Source of the DNA: Campylobacterales bacterium
Lineage (GTDB): Bacteria > Campylobacterota > Campylobacteria > Campylobacterales > Sulfurimonadaceae
Direction of reading: 5' to 3'
DNA: 35,596 nt
NCBI GenBank assembly: GCA_026390135.1
Contig: JAPLGN010000004.1
Location: forward strand, 1 to 35,596
Part shown: positions 1 through 8,209 of the stretch, one piece after another
Numbering within the stretch: position 1 is the stretch's first letter
Layout of the letters: every line of letters begins with the position of its first letter
Program-made: the position numbers and the translations under genes
The notes under the pieces: model-generated
What the model was told of the DNA's origin: nothing
The model's input: only the letters and a program-made list of their open reading frames with translations
Databases searched by the model: none

Positions 1-231
1 AGGAGTTTTTGTGTTAATTTCCATTCCCATCTTAGCTTTTGCATTACACGCATAAACTTGTTTCCCATCCGCTTCTACCAAACAAATACGGCATGCCAAG
101 GTTGGTGAACAGCGTGTTAGATAACAAATGGCAGGGATAAATATCCCATTGGCACGTGCCGCATTGAGAATGTATTCACCCTCTTGCGTCCGTACTTGCT
201 TGCCGTCTATGGTTATCGTTATTTCATTCAT
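1..231 (-). CDS. nuoG: Second NuoG-like complex I subunit, N-terminal 77 residues only
   Basis: This is the start of a gene that runs off the left edge. The visible 77 residues form a plant-type [2Fe-2S] ferredoxin domain as found at the N-terminus of NuoG: Cys36, then Cys47-x2-Cys50 in the stretch ACRICLVE, then Cys62. The spacing matches the N1b-type site and resembles the full nuoG immediately upstream. It starts with ATG at 231, three bases after the stop of that nuoG, so it is the next gene of the same operon. From its N-terminus it is a second, diverged NuoG paralogue. Whether the rest carries the further Fe-S clusters and a molybdopterin-type domain cannot be seen. An isolated ferredoxin-domain protein or a hydrogenase-type diaphorase subunit are less likely alternatives. 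Confidence 0.8.
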   Translation of the reverse strand, partial: MNEITITIDGKQVRTQEGEYILNAARANGIFIPAICYLTRCSPTLACRICLVEADGKQVYACNAKAKMGMEINTKTP

Positions 232-234
232 GAT

Positions 235-2478
235 TTAACTCCCCATCCTTTGTAGTTTAATTTTCTCAAATCGGTAACCCTCATGCGCTCCGCTAAAGGC
301 AGTGTCATAGGTAGGTAAAAGAGCAATGGTCCCTTTGAGTGTTTCATCAATGATAAAGACTCTGGTTCCCTCACGTCCCTCAATGCTGATACTGTCTCCA
401 TCACTAATACGAGCTGCCGTCGCAAACTGTACGGAACCGCGAAGCGATGTATCCGCTTCCAATTGAGAGGTTCGCGCGGTATAAGCATTGAACTGATTGA
501 CAGGATTGCATTGATAAATAACGGTTCCGTTAAACTCAGGCAAATCATCAATCTCTTCCAATACGCCCTCAAGCTCACCGTCCATGGTCTCTAATTGGTA
601 TCCGCGATAATCTTCACCCAGTGCTCCGTAAAAGTTACCTAGCATATCAAATTCTACCGCTTTAAACCCTTTTTCTACTGGTAATTGTGCTGTATAGTCA
701 ATCGTATTCAGTGCTTTCAGCCCTAAAGCTTGCGCAATATCGTTCAGGCAATGCCCCTCAAAGGCAACCGCAACATTCGTGGCTAGAAGTTGATAATTGA
801 TACTGACGAATGTCCCTTCTTGGCTGTTTAATGACGGCATCGCCATCACACATTCACCCATAGAGCCGATTACAAAATCTCCCTGCGCGTTATATCCCAC
901 AACATTGGCGATTTTTTCATCTTTATCCAGATCACAAATAAGGGATACCCCTACCGTATTAACCGTTTGAGGAATCACGATAAGTGAAAAATCGGTATGT
1001 GTTTCAATCAAAGCACACAAACGAGCAATGTTTGCTGCGCGATTATGACTCAAAACATCCGAACCGACAATAAGTGTTTTACGCTTTGCTCGGCGTAATG
1101 ATTTTGAAATCTGAGCGAACTCTTCATCCCCAACATTCGATTCAGCGCATAAATAACCCTCATCCAAGTTTTCCAAAAAGGCTTTTATTGCATCGTCTAC
1201 ATCACACCCTTCTAAAAGTGTTTTTGCCAGCATTGCAATAACACCCTCTTCAGAACCTGCTTCATAGCGGATATTCTGCGTTACAACGTTTTGCAGCAGT
1301 GCATCTTCGAGTGGATGCATGTAAACAATTTTCGCTCCGTTATGACGTGCAGCAGTGGTCATTGCGTAACGAACCGCAGGGTTATCCGTACTCACACGTC
1401 CGCCCATTACGATAATTGCATCGCTTTGTGCAATTGCGTCAAGTGAACCGCTAAAGGCACTTTTTCCGCTTATTGAGCTGTATGCGTGCATAAAGGATTG
1501 ATAGGCTCTTGCTTCTTCATTGAAGAGTTTAACACCCAATTTTTCTTTGAGACGCTGTAAAATCAATGCCTCTTCATTCGTAATCAGGGAGCTAAATCGA
1601 ATGGCTGTTGCATTTTGAAATGCCAAGACTGCTTTTTCGAATAATGCTTCATCTTTGGCTGCTTGAATATCAAAATCAAACCCAAAACGTCCCGCACCAC
1701 AGAGAGTCGCTACTTCAAAATTATTCGTAACACGGTAAATTTTCGGCTTTGCTCCAAGAGAATTCGAGGTATGACGTACTTCATACGTCAGTGAACATCC
1801 GGCAGAACAATGCGCACACGTAGCAGGAATTTGTGTCAATTCCCACGCATTGGCGCTGTACTGAAATTTCGAACTCACCAATGCACCCACTGGACACACG
1901 GCAATACACTCGCCACAGAAAGTACAATCAAGGACATCACTGTTTTTAGGAATAACCGCTGATTTGTATCCGCCAAACTGGAGTTCAATCGCATCATCAC
2001 CGATAATTTCATTGCAAACGTGAACACATTTTTCGCATAGAATACACAAGGATGGATCGTAGTTAATCAATCCCCAATGTTCGATTTTACGATGCTGTTC
2101 TTTGGCGCTGAAATGTTGGCTTGAAACACCAAATTCCAGCGTCTTATTTTGAAGATCACACGCACCCGATTTATCACACACACCGCATTCTAAGGGGTGA
2201 TTGACATCATACATTCGCATAATGTTCGTCCGCTCTGTTTGCAAGCGCTCAGAATCAATCGATACAGCAAGCCCTTGGGTCGGAGGAGTTTGACAGCTTA
2301 AAATCAAACCATCCGTTTTATCGGTTTCAACGACACATAAACGACACGATGCACATGGAGTAGTTTTCTCAAGATAACACATCGTAGGGATATAAAACCC
2401 TGCTTTTCGTGCCGCTTGAAGAATGGTTTCCCCCTTGAGCGCCGTTACGGGTTGGTTGTTTATCGTAAAATTAATCAT
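235..2478 (-). CDS. nuoG: NADH-quinone oxidoreductase subunit G (NuoG)
   Basis: The 747-residue Fe-S subunit of the peripheral arm of complex I, which carries electrons toward NuoB. Visible cluster sites, in order: [2Fe-2S] Cys34/45/48/62; the His-Cys site His94, Cys98, Cys101, Cys107; two ferredoxin-like CxxCxxCxxxC sites at Cys145-155 and Cys185-195; and an extra site, Cys221-x2-Cys224-x3-Cys228 plus Cys260, in the position of the N7 cluster found only in some bacterial NuoG. The C-terminal part is the molybdopterin-oxidoreductase-like fold. The frame is open up to 2529, but the ATG at 2478 is chosen: a GGAGG lies 6 bases before it, the protein then begins with the ferredoxin domain, and the 17-residue extension would overlap the upstream gene by 40 bases. 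It sits 11 bases after the NuoF-like gene and 3 bases before the second nuoG. Confidence 0.95.
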   Translation of the reverse strand: MINFTINNQPVTALKGETILQAARKAGFYIPTMCYLEKTTPCASCRLCVVETDKTDGLILSCQTPPTQGLAVSIDSERLQTERTNIMRMYDVNHPLECGVCDKSGACDLQNKTLEFGVSSQHFSAKEQHRKIEHWGLINYDPSLCILCEKCVHVCNEIIGDDAIELQFGGYKSAVIPKNSDVLDCTFCGECIAVCPVGALVSSKFQYSANAWELTQIPATCAHCSAGCSLTYEVRHTSNSLGAKPKIYRVTNNFEVATLCGAGRFGFDFDIQAAKDEALFEKAVLAFQNATAIRFSSLITNEEALILQRLKEKLGVKLFNEEARAYQSFMHAYSSISGKSAFSGSLDAIAQSDAIIVMGGRVSTDNPAVRYAMTTAARHNGAKIVYMHPLEDALLQNVVTQNIRYEAGSEEGVIAMLAKTLLEGCDVDDAIKAFLENLDEGYLCAESNVGDEEFAQISKSLRRAKRKTLIVGSDVLSHNRAANIARLCALIETHTDFSLIVIPQTVNTVGVSLICDLDKDEKIANVVGYNAQGDFVIGSMGECVMAMPSLNSQEGTFVSINYQLLATNVAVAFEGHCLNDIAQALGLKALNTIDYTAQLPVEKGFKAVEFDMLGNFYGALGEDYRGYQLETMDGELEGVLEEIDDLPEFNGTVIYQCNPVNQFNAYTARTSQLEADTSLRGSVQFATAARISDGDSISIEGREGTRVFIIDETLKGTIALLPTYDTAFSGAHEGYRFEKIKLQRMGS

Positions 2479-2489
2479 CCCGACCTCCA

Positions 2490-4526
2490 TTAGTGTGCTA
2501 CCATGGCAATGTAATAACAGCGCATACAACGATCCGCTTCACTCATCGCTTCTTCTTGTGTCAATGCATATTTAACTTCACGATTATTATCGCGACGTTC
2601 TTCTACGGTCAAAACTTCACTGTGTTGGCGCGGTAGTCCCGGAAGCCAACCTTGAATTTTTTCTTTTTTGTCATAGACTTTGAGCTTACGAAGGTGATCT
2701 TCCATAATCTCATCGTCTTTAAGCGTGATCTCACCGTTGATTACATAACGTGACATAACGGATGCGGCACGCTTGGCTTGCCCTACCGCATTGACAATCG
2801 TCATCGGTCCGTATTCACAGTCACCTGCGGCAAAAATACCCTTGCGTGAGGTCATGTAATCTTTACCATTGGTTTTGATCGTTCCCCATGAGGTTCGTTC
2901 AATTTCCCATTCTTGCGGTATAAGCTTTAAATCGGCACTTTGAGAAACCGCAGGGATGAGATAATCACATGCCATTTCAAACGATGCACCTTCGATTTTT
3001 TCCAACGTAGCACGACCGCCATTGGGGTCAGGAACCAGTTCAAAACGGTCAATCAATAACGATTTTAGAACGTTATTTTCATCGCGCATCTCAGCAACCG
3101 CCGAGTGGAAAATAAATTCAACACCCTCTTCAACCGCTTCGTGATACTCTTCATATGTGGTGTTATTGATAATTGTTCTCTCATCACGACGATAGATCAT
3201 CACGACTTTGGCGGCATTCGCACGAATCGAACAACGAACAACGTCCATAGAGGTAAATCCACCCCCGACACAGACAACGGTTTTACCTGTCAAATCCACA
3301 TAATCTTTGTCCAACATATGTTGTTTTTGATCGGCTTGGGGGACCATAATGCCGTATTTCACTTCGAGATTTACTTTATCCAGAAAATCAATCGCGCCCC
3401 AATACCCTTGTATCTCAGCACGTTCGTTTTCACAATATACTTTTTTCGAGATACGCGTTCCCGTTGCTATCAAAATACCATCGTAATCATTTTCATATTG
3501 ACGCATCATCTCTGCGGTGACTTTGGTATTGGTGATAAAATTCACCCCTAAATCACGTACTGCTTCGATGTCTTGATTGTATTTATCCACAGGCATTCGG
3601 TATTCAGGTACTCCAACAGCGACTTCACCGCCAAGAACCGGAAGTTCTTCGTATACATCAACCTCTACACCATCAAGTGCGAGGTAATACGCACCCGTAA
3701 GTCCAGCAGGTCCTGATCCGATGATCGCAACTTTTTTACCCGTTGAAGGTTTCTGCGCATATGGATGAAAAAATCCAAAACCGTGATCGGTTTCGTAATC
3801 AGCACCTAAACGTTTGAGCTCCATGATTGAAATGGGCTCATCAAGATTGCTGCGGCGACACTCGGTCTCGCATGGATGAGGACAAACCCGTCCACACGTA
3901 TGGGCAAGTGGCATGGTTTGACGCGTTGCCATAAGAGAATCATCAAAACGTAAATCGCGAACGCCCTCTATGTAAGCCGGAATATCGACATGCGCAGGAC
4001 ACGCATCCATACAGGGTGCTGTAATTTTGGCAATGTAATTGGTGTCTTCCATGTGATAATGCTTGGAAGGTTTTTGACTCTCGATACATGCTACAAATTC
4101 AGCTTCAAAATGGTTCATCAAGTCCAACAACGGAGTCGGAACTGTTTTACCAATCTCGCATTTGGATGTCTCTTGCATCGTGCGGGAAACTTCTTTGAGA
4201 TGCTCCATATCACTCAGTGCACCTTCACCACGAGCGATTTTATCAAGCAAATCGTACAAAATACGTCCACCCCATCGCCCCGGTGCGCAACGACCGCACG
4301 CTTCTGAATAAACTTGATATTGGGCAGCATATTCCGTAGCCAAACGAACGACATCGACATCAGGATTAAAAAGCGCCAAACCATCCCATCCGATAAACGC
4401 TTTAGAATGGGCATGCTCATTGTACTGCTCGGGCAGATTGTACGCAGAGATTTCCCATTCTTCTTCAGGCTTACCGATGTTGTTGATCTGCTCTCCGCGC
4501 CATGTGGAGAAATAGACTTTGCTCAC
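2490..4526 (-). CDS. NuoF C-terminal region fused to a GltD-like FAD/NAD(P) oxidoreductase (complex I input module)
   Basis: A 678-residue fusion in the nuoF position. Residues 60-145 resemble the C-terminal N3-cluster part of NuoF: EACGRCAPGR at 75-84 with Cys77 and Cys80, Gly83 where the third cysteine should be, and Cys123 at the fourth position. The FMN- and NADH-binding domain of classical NuoF is absent. Residues 170-225 carry the paired Fe-S motifs of the glutamate-synthase small-subunit family (Cys172, 176, 211, 215, 219, 223). Then come an FAD dinucleotide fold (IIGSGPAGL, about 268-276), an NAD(P) fold (VCVGGGFTSMD, about 418-428) and a terminal RCMRC. It starts at GTG 4526 with AAGGA 6 bases upstream, two bases after the NuoE-like gene. 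By context it should feed electrons into NuoG. The true donor (NADH, NADPH, ferredoxin or flavodoxin) is not evident from sequence. Confidence 0.88.
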   Translation of the reverse strand: MSKVYFSTWRGEQINNIGKPEEEWEISAYNLPEQYNEHAHSKAFIGWDGLALFNPDVDVVRLATEYAAQYQVYSEACGRCAPGRWGGRILYDLLDKIARGEGALSDMEHLKEVSRTMQETSKCEIGKTVPTPLLDLMNHFEAEFVACIESQKPSKHYHMEDTNYIAKITAPCMDACPAHVDIPAYIEGVRDLRFDDSLMATRQTMPLAHTCGRVCPHPCETECRRSNLDEPISIMELKRLGADYETDHGFGFFHPYAQKPSTGKKVAIIGSGPAGLTGAYYLALDGVEVDVYEELPVLGGEVAVGVPEYRMPVDKYNQDIEAVRDLGVNFITNTKVTAEMMRQYENDYDGILIATGTRISKKVYCENERAEIQGYWGAIDFLDKVNLEVKYGIMVPQADQKQHMLDKDYVDLTGKTVVCVGGGFTSMDVVRCSIRANAAKVVMIYRRDERTIINNTTYEEYHEAVEEGVEFIFHSAVAEMRDENNVLKSLLIDRFELVPDPNGGRATLEKIEGASFEMACDYLIPAVSQSADLKLIPQEWEIERTSWGTIKTNGKDYMTSRKGIFAAGDCEYGPMTIVNAVGQAKRAASVMSRYVINGEITLKDDEIMEDHLRKLKVYDKKEKIQGWLPGLPRQHSEVLTVEERRDNNREVKYALTQEEAMSEADRCMRCYYIAMVAH

Positions 4527-4528
4527 TT

Positions 4529-4759
4529 TTAGTCCTTACGCTTGACCACGATGGTCCAGTCCGCTTCATTAAATTTCAATGAATTTGTCATCTCATATCC
4601 GCTTTCTTTAACGACGTCAGCACTACGCTGTATGGGTGAAAAATCACCAATCTCAAACAAGAAAATCAAAACCTCTTTCGGGTCTTGTTCTTCTTTCATA
4701 ATCTCAACCATACGGTTTTCAAAAGCACCTTTGAGGTGACGAAGGTCATAACGTTTCAT
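4529..4759 (-). CDS. Small NuoE-position subunit of the Campylobacterota complex I
   Basis: A 76-residue protein between nuoD and the NuoF-like gene. It has no cysteines, so it cannot be a classical [2Fe-2S] NuoE. It resembles the short proteins at the same place in Helicobacter and Campylobacter (HP1264 and Cj1575 as I recall them): an N-terminal KRYDLRHLKG, a central IFLFEIGDFSPI and a C-terminal FNEADWTIVV. In those organisms it replaces NuoE and is thought to be part of the entry site for electrons. It starts with ATG 11 bases after nuoD and ends two bases before the next gene, so all three are probably translated from one mRNA. The family assignment is from memory of the motif pattern; the role in electron entry is inferred. 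Confidence 0.85.
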   Translation of the reverse strand: MKRYDLRHLKGAFENRMVEIMKEEQDPKEVLIFLFEIGDFSPIQRSADVVKESGYEMTNSLKFNEADWTIVVKRKD

Positions 4760-4770
4760 AAAGGTCCTTT

Positions 4771-5997
4771 TTAACGGTCAACTTCACCGAAGACGATATT
4801 AGTCGTCCCGATGATGGATACTACGTCTGGGATATAGTGCCCAGGTAACAAATCGGTCAAAATACCTGTGTGCCAAAACGATGGAGCACGAAGTTTGAGA
4901 CGGTACGGATAGGCTCCACCTTGGCTATTGATGTAATATCCAAGCTCCCCTTTGGGTGACTCAGTCGGAATATACACTTCTCCCACTGGCGGACGCATCC
5001 CCTGTGTCACGAGGACAAAGTGCTGCATCAATGAGTAGTTTTGAGTCATAATGTCCAGTTTTGGAGCTGAGATGTATTGCGGAGCATGCGCCATCAATGC
5101 AGGTTCAGTTCCTTCATACATATCGAGTACTTGATACAAGATTTTTGCCGACTCACGCATCTCTGCCATGTAGAGTTTATAACGGGCATAGTTGTCCCCT
5201 TTATCGGAAACAGGAACGTTAAACTCTACTTCATCGTACAATTCGTATGGTTCTTCCTTACGAATATCCCACTCAACGCCTGATGCACGTAACATTACGC
5301 CAGAACATCCCCAGCTAAGAGCCATTTCCTTAGAAATAACTCCTACATTTTCCATACGCATCAACCAAATACGATTCGTATCGAGTAAGTCTTCGTAATC
5401 TTTGATATTTTCAGGTAATTTATCCAAAAACTTGCGTAAATCACCGATAAAGTTATCCGGTAAATCCAATGGAACACCACCGATACGAACGGCTGAATGT
5501 GTCAAACGTGCACCACAATAATCTTCGATCAAATCCATCAAATATTCTCGTTCACGGAAAGCGAACAAAAATACGGTCATGGCTCCAATATCCAAAGCCG
5601 TCGTCGCCAACCAAAAAAGGTGGGACATAAGACGGTTGGTTTCGAGCAACATCATACGAATGACTTTCGCACGACGCGGAACTTCAAGACCGATCAAACG
5701 CTCGACTGCAAGAGCAAAGCCATAGTTGTTCGAGCTTGACGCGATGTAGTCCATACGATCCGTTGTCGGCATGAACTCATTGTAGATCATGTTCTCCGCC
5801 ATCTTCTCCATACCACGGTGAAGGTATCCGATGTCCGGATGCGCTTTGGTAATCTGTTCTTGCTGCATGTGCAACATCAGACGTAACTGTCCGTGTGCCG
5901 ATGGATGTTGAGGACCGAAGTTAAGGATCATCTCATTATCGACTCGATCAAACGTAATGTTTTCAAAAAAGGGTCTAAGGCGATTGGATTGTTGCAT
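4771..5997 (-). CDS. nuoD: NADH-quinone oxidoreductase subunit D (NuoD)
   Basis: The 408-residue 49-kDa-type subunit of complex I, which with NuoB lines the quinone-binding cavity. It belongs to the NiFe-hydrogenase large-subunit fold but lacks the metal-binding cysteines. Family signatures are clear: [10 protein letters not shown] near residue 27, then [16 protein letters not shown], and a DRMDY stretch. The C-terminus [15 protein letters not shown] is complete and typical. It starts with ATG at 5997, ten bases after nuoC, and is not fused to NuoC, unlike in Escherichia coli. Confidence 0.97.
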   Translation of the reverse strand: MQQSNRLRPFFENITFDRVDNEMILNFGPQHPSAHGQLRLMLHMQQEQITKAHPDIGYLHRGMEKMAENMIYNEFMPTTDRMDYIASSSNNYGFALAVERLIGLEVPRRAKVIRMMLLETNRLMSHLFWLATTALDIGAMTVFLFAFREREYLMDLIEDYCGARLTHSAVRIGGVPLDLPDNFIGDLRKFLDKLPENIKDYEDLLDTNRIWLMRMENVGVISKEMALSWGCSGVMLRASGVEWDIRKEEPYELYDEVEFNVPVSDKGDNYARYKLYMAEMRESAKILYQVLDMYEGTEPALMAHAPQYISAPKLDIMTQNYSLMQHFVLVTQGMRPPVGEVYIPTESPKGELGYYINSQGGAYPYRLKLRAPSFWHTGILTDLLPGHYIPDVVSIIGTTNIVFGEVDR

Positions 5998-6007
5998 TCA
6001 TAGCTCC

Positions 6008-6814
6008 TTAACGGTGGCGATCAGAGATCACAACGGATTGCTCTGCATCAAATTTTTCGATTAAAAATACACCTTCTGGCTCTTGATACACAAGCGGAGT
6101 ATCCGGCTCACCATTGGTAATATCTGTACCGCGTGGCACTTCATGTCCTAAACGTGAAAAACGCTCGGTATCATAACGGTCGATACGTGCAGGATCACGA
6201 TTCTCAGGTCCAATAATCTCACGTGCTTCTTTACCGAATATTTTATCAACTTCGTACCATGCTGCGAACTCATCGCCTTGAAGCGGATAGGTTTTACGCA
6301 ATGGGAATCCTTCCCAATCATCTGGCATCAAAATACGTTTCATAAACGGATGGTTATTAACGACCACACCGAACATATCGTACATCTCACGCTCAGACCA
6401 ATCAGCACTGCGGAAAAGTTTTTCAACGCTTTGGAGTGACTCTTTTTCATCGATTTTACATTTGATACGGAGACGTTTACGTTTACTCATACTCAACATT
6501 TGATAGAAAACCTCAAATTTTCCCTCAGTTGCAAGCCAATCAATCGCGCTCATTTCGGAAAGCTGATTGTATTCACGCTCATTTTTGAGCATTTCAATGA
6601 CGGCAAAATTATCGGCAGCATTGATGATGACCACCATTTGATCGACTTGGATATATGCATCCAAAACCTCAAATTTTGCTTTAATTGCATCAAGATCGTG
6701 AGCAAATACCTCATCACTGCTCACGTCATGTTTCGCAACTTGTGGAGCAACCCAATAACGATCCGTGTAATACGGTTTCTTTTGTACGTTGTCTTTTGGA
6801 GTATACGCTCTCAT
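6008..6814 (-). CDS. nuoC: NADH-quinone oxidoreductase subunit C (NuoC)
   Basis: The 30-kDa subunit of the complex I connecting arm, 268 residues. The signature is the block [10 protein letters not shown] followed by [20 protein letters not shown], which marks the 30-kDa family. There is an N-terminal extension of about 30 residues before the conserved fold and a C-terminal tail after [10 protein letters not shown] that is longer than in many NuoC proteins, rich in acidic and proline residues. The start codon overlaps the nuoB stop by one base (TAATG), which suggests coupled translation. Confidence 0.95.
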   Translation of the reverse strand: MRAYTPKDNVQKKPYYTDRYWVAPQVAKHDVSSDEVFAHDLDAIKAKFEVLDAYIQVDQMVVIINAADNFAVIEMLKNEREYNQLSEMSAIDWLATEGKFEVFYQMLSMSKRKRLRIKCKIDEKESLQSVEKLFRSADWSEREMYDMFGVVVNNHPFMKRILMPDDWEGFPLRKTYPLQGDEFAAWYEVDKIFGKEAREIIGPENRDPARIDRYDTERFSRLGHEVPRGTDITNGEPDTPLVYQEPEGVFLIEKFDAEQSVVISDRHR

Positions 6815-7323
6815 TACATCAACCTTTTTGGCTTTTGAGCACGAGAAGCACTCTCACGACGAATTTTTTGTTGAAGCATCATAACGCCATATTGCAACGT
6901 CTCAGGCCGCGGTGCGCACCCTGGAAGATATAAATCAACCGGGATAACACGGTCTACGCCCTGCACGGTTGCATACGTGTTGAACATCCCGCCCGTATTC
7001 GCGCATGAACCCATAGAAATAACCCATTTTGGCTCTGTCATTTGGTCGTATAAACGGCGAATAAATTCCGCATGTTTTTTGGTCAATGTTCCTGCAACTA
7101 CCATCAACTCTGCTTGACGCGGAGAAGCACGAAAAATCGTACCAAAACGGTCAAAATCATAGCGTGATGCACCCGAAGCCATCATCTCGATACCGCAACA
7201 TGCCAATCCGTATGTGAGCGCCCACAACGAGTTGGAGCGACCCCAGTTAACGACTTTGTCAATCGTTGTCAATGCAACGGGGAGACCGCCGTCTTTTAAA
7301 TAATTTACTTGATGTTGTGCCAT
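6814..7323 (-). CDS. nuoB: NADH-quinone oxidoreductase subunit B (NuoB)
   Basis: The 169-residue subunit that holds the terminal N2 [4Fe-4S] cluster and passes electrons to quinone. The cluster ligands are visible: the tandem cysteines in [10 protein letters not shown], the cysteine in MGSCANTGG, and that in LPGCAPRPE. The reading frame is open to 7344, but the ATG at 7323 is preferred because AGGAG stands 7 bases upstream. Even so, the gene begins inside the end of nuoA, overlapping it by 19 bases. Confidence 0.97.
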   Translation of the reverse strand: MAQHQVNYLKDGGLPVALTTIDKVVNWGRSNSLWALTYGLACCGIEMMASGASRYDFDRFGTIFRASPRQAELMVVAGTLTKKHAEFIRRLYDQMTEPKWVISMGSCANTGGMFNTYATVQGVDRVIPVDLYLPGCAPRPETLQYGVMMLQQKIRRESASRAQKPKRLM

Positions 7324-7694
7324 TCGAGGGCTCCTTTCTTCCATGCATAAACAAATCCGATAGCCAAGAGGACAATAAACATCATCATCTCCGCAAAACC
7401 AAACCAGCCAAGCAATTTAAAATCAATCGCCCACGGAAACATAAAAACAATCTCAACATCAAACAATAAAAACAACAACGCAAACAGATAAAACTGCGTT
7501 GAGATACGGTTTGGCTGTTTACTCACCTCTGGTCCGCATTCGTACGGAGAGAGTTTTATTTTTTCCGTGTCTTTAGCCGCTAACGCGCGACTGGCTAAGC
7601 GTGCAAGTACCGTTGTCGCATAAAATGCCCCAAACGTAAGTACAAACAGCACAAATACCCCAAAATAAGGATTTGCTACGTTGTAGTGCTCCAT
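7305..7694 (-). CDS. nuoA: NADH-quinone oxidoreductase subunit A (NuoA)
   Basis: A 129-residue inner-membrane subunit and the first gene of the operon. Three hydrophobic segments are visible, at about residues 10-32, 67-90 and 98-117. The loop after the first carries the conserved YECGPE motif, and the second segment contains FDVE, which supplies the acidic residue of the family. ATG at 7694 is preceded by AAAAAGG. A promoter must lie in the 318-base region upstream. Confidence 0.95.
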   Translation of the reverse strand: MEHYNVANPYFGVFVLFVLTFGAFYATTVLARLASRALAAKDTEKIKLSPYECGPEVSKQPNRISTQFYLFALLFLLFDVEIVFMFPWAIDFKLLGWFGFAEMMMFIVLLAIGFVYAWKKGALEWHNIK

Positions 7695-8012
7695 GAGTCC
7701 GACCTTTTTGTATTATGGTATACCTGCATTTTTACATGCCTGAAATAAACAATTATTGCACTATAACCAAAAGTGAATTAAACAAACCCTTATACAAAAG
7801 AACTTATTTTGACTCTGTTACTTTTGTAAACACATCCGTTTTATAGCTATAGCAATTTGTTAAATTCTGTAACAAAAAATATTTTTTCTTGCTTTTTATA
7901 CTAGTTTTGATACATATATGAAGGATAATAAGAAAAAGTTAGTGGTGGTGTCTAGCAGATGGGCAGAAGCATAAAGATCTCGTTACAAAAAGTAACTTTA
8001 AAACAATGGTGG
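7695..8012. promoter_or_regulatory. Gene-free region holding the presumed nuo promoter
   Basis: No coding sequence was recognised in this 318-base AT-rich stretch. It lies between nuoA and the tRNA-Arg gene, both on the minus strand, so it should hold the nuo promoter and the tRNA 3' end processing or termination site. On the minus strand a TATAGT at 7760-7765 and a TATACC near 7721-7727 are possible -10 boxes; neither has a convincing -35. Imperfect TTAC...GTAA dyads occur at 7818-7829 (4-base spacer) and as GTTAC-A5-GTAAC at 7982-7996. The second may be only the hairpin after the tRNA. Their role is unknown. Confidence 0.4.
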
Positions 8013-8089
8013 TGGTGCGCCTTACAGGACTCGAACCTGTGACCCTCAGCTTAGGAAGCCGATGCTCTATCCATCTGAGCTAAAAGCGC
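8013..8089 (-). tRNA. tRNA-Arg (anticodon CCU)
   Basis: A complete cloverleaf can be drawn on the minus strand. The acceptor stem GCGCTTT pairs with AAGGCGC with one G-U pair. The D-arm is GCTC...GAGC, the anticodon stem TCGGC/GCTGA holds the loop TTCCTAA with anticodon CCT, and the T-arm contains GGTTCGAGTCC. The CCA end is encoded, followed by further CCA-like bases. It reads AGG codons. It lies alone between the repeat-rich end of the AAA+ gene region and the nuo operon. Confidence 0.95.
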
Positions 8090-8117
8090 AAAAAATGAAA
8101 AATACACTATTATACTT

Positions 8118-8198
8118 GAAAACGAAAGTTTTCGTAGCTTTAGGGGGCTGCAAGGGACATTTGTCCCTGCCACTAAAACGGACGAGTTCGTTTTAGTG
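8118..8198. repeat. Hairpin-rich dispersed repeat, copy 1
   Basis: Three hairpins in 81 bases: GAAAAC/GTTTTC (8118-8133), AGGGACA/TGTCCCT with a two-base loop (8153-8168), and CACTAAAACG/CGTTTTAGTG (8171-8198). The part from 8135 to 8198 recurs in inverted orientation at 34952-35015. It lies just after the stop of the AAA+ ATPase gene and may serve as its terminator. Confidence 0.75.
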
Positions 8199-8209
8199 CG
8201 TAGCATCAG

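Noticed and set aside
2479-2529. Longer N-terminus of NuoG and a 40-base overlap with the upstream gene
   Set aside because: The ATG at 2478 has a strong ribosome binding site and gives the expected domain start.
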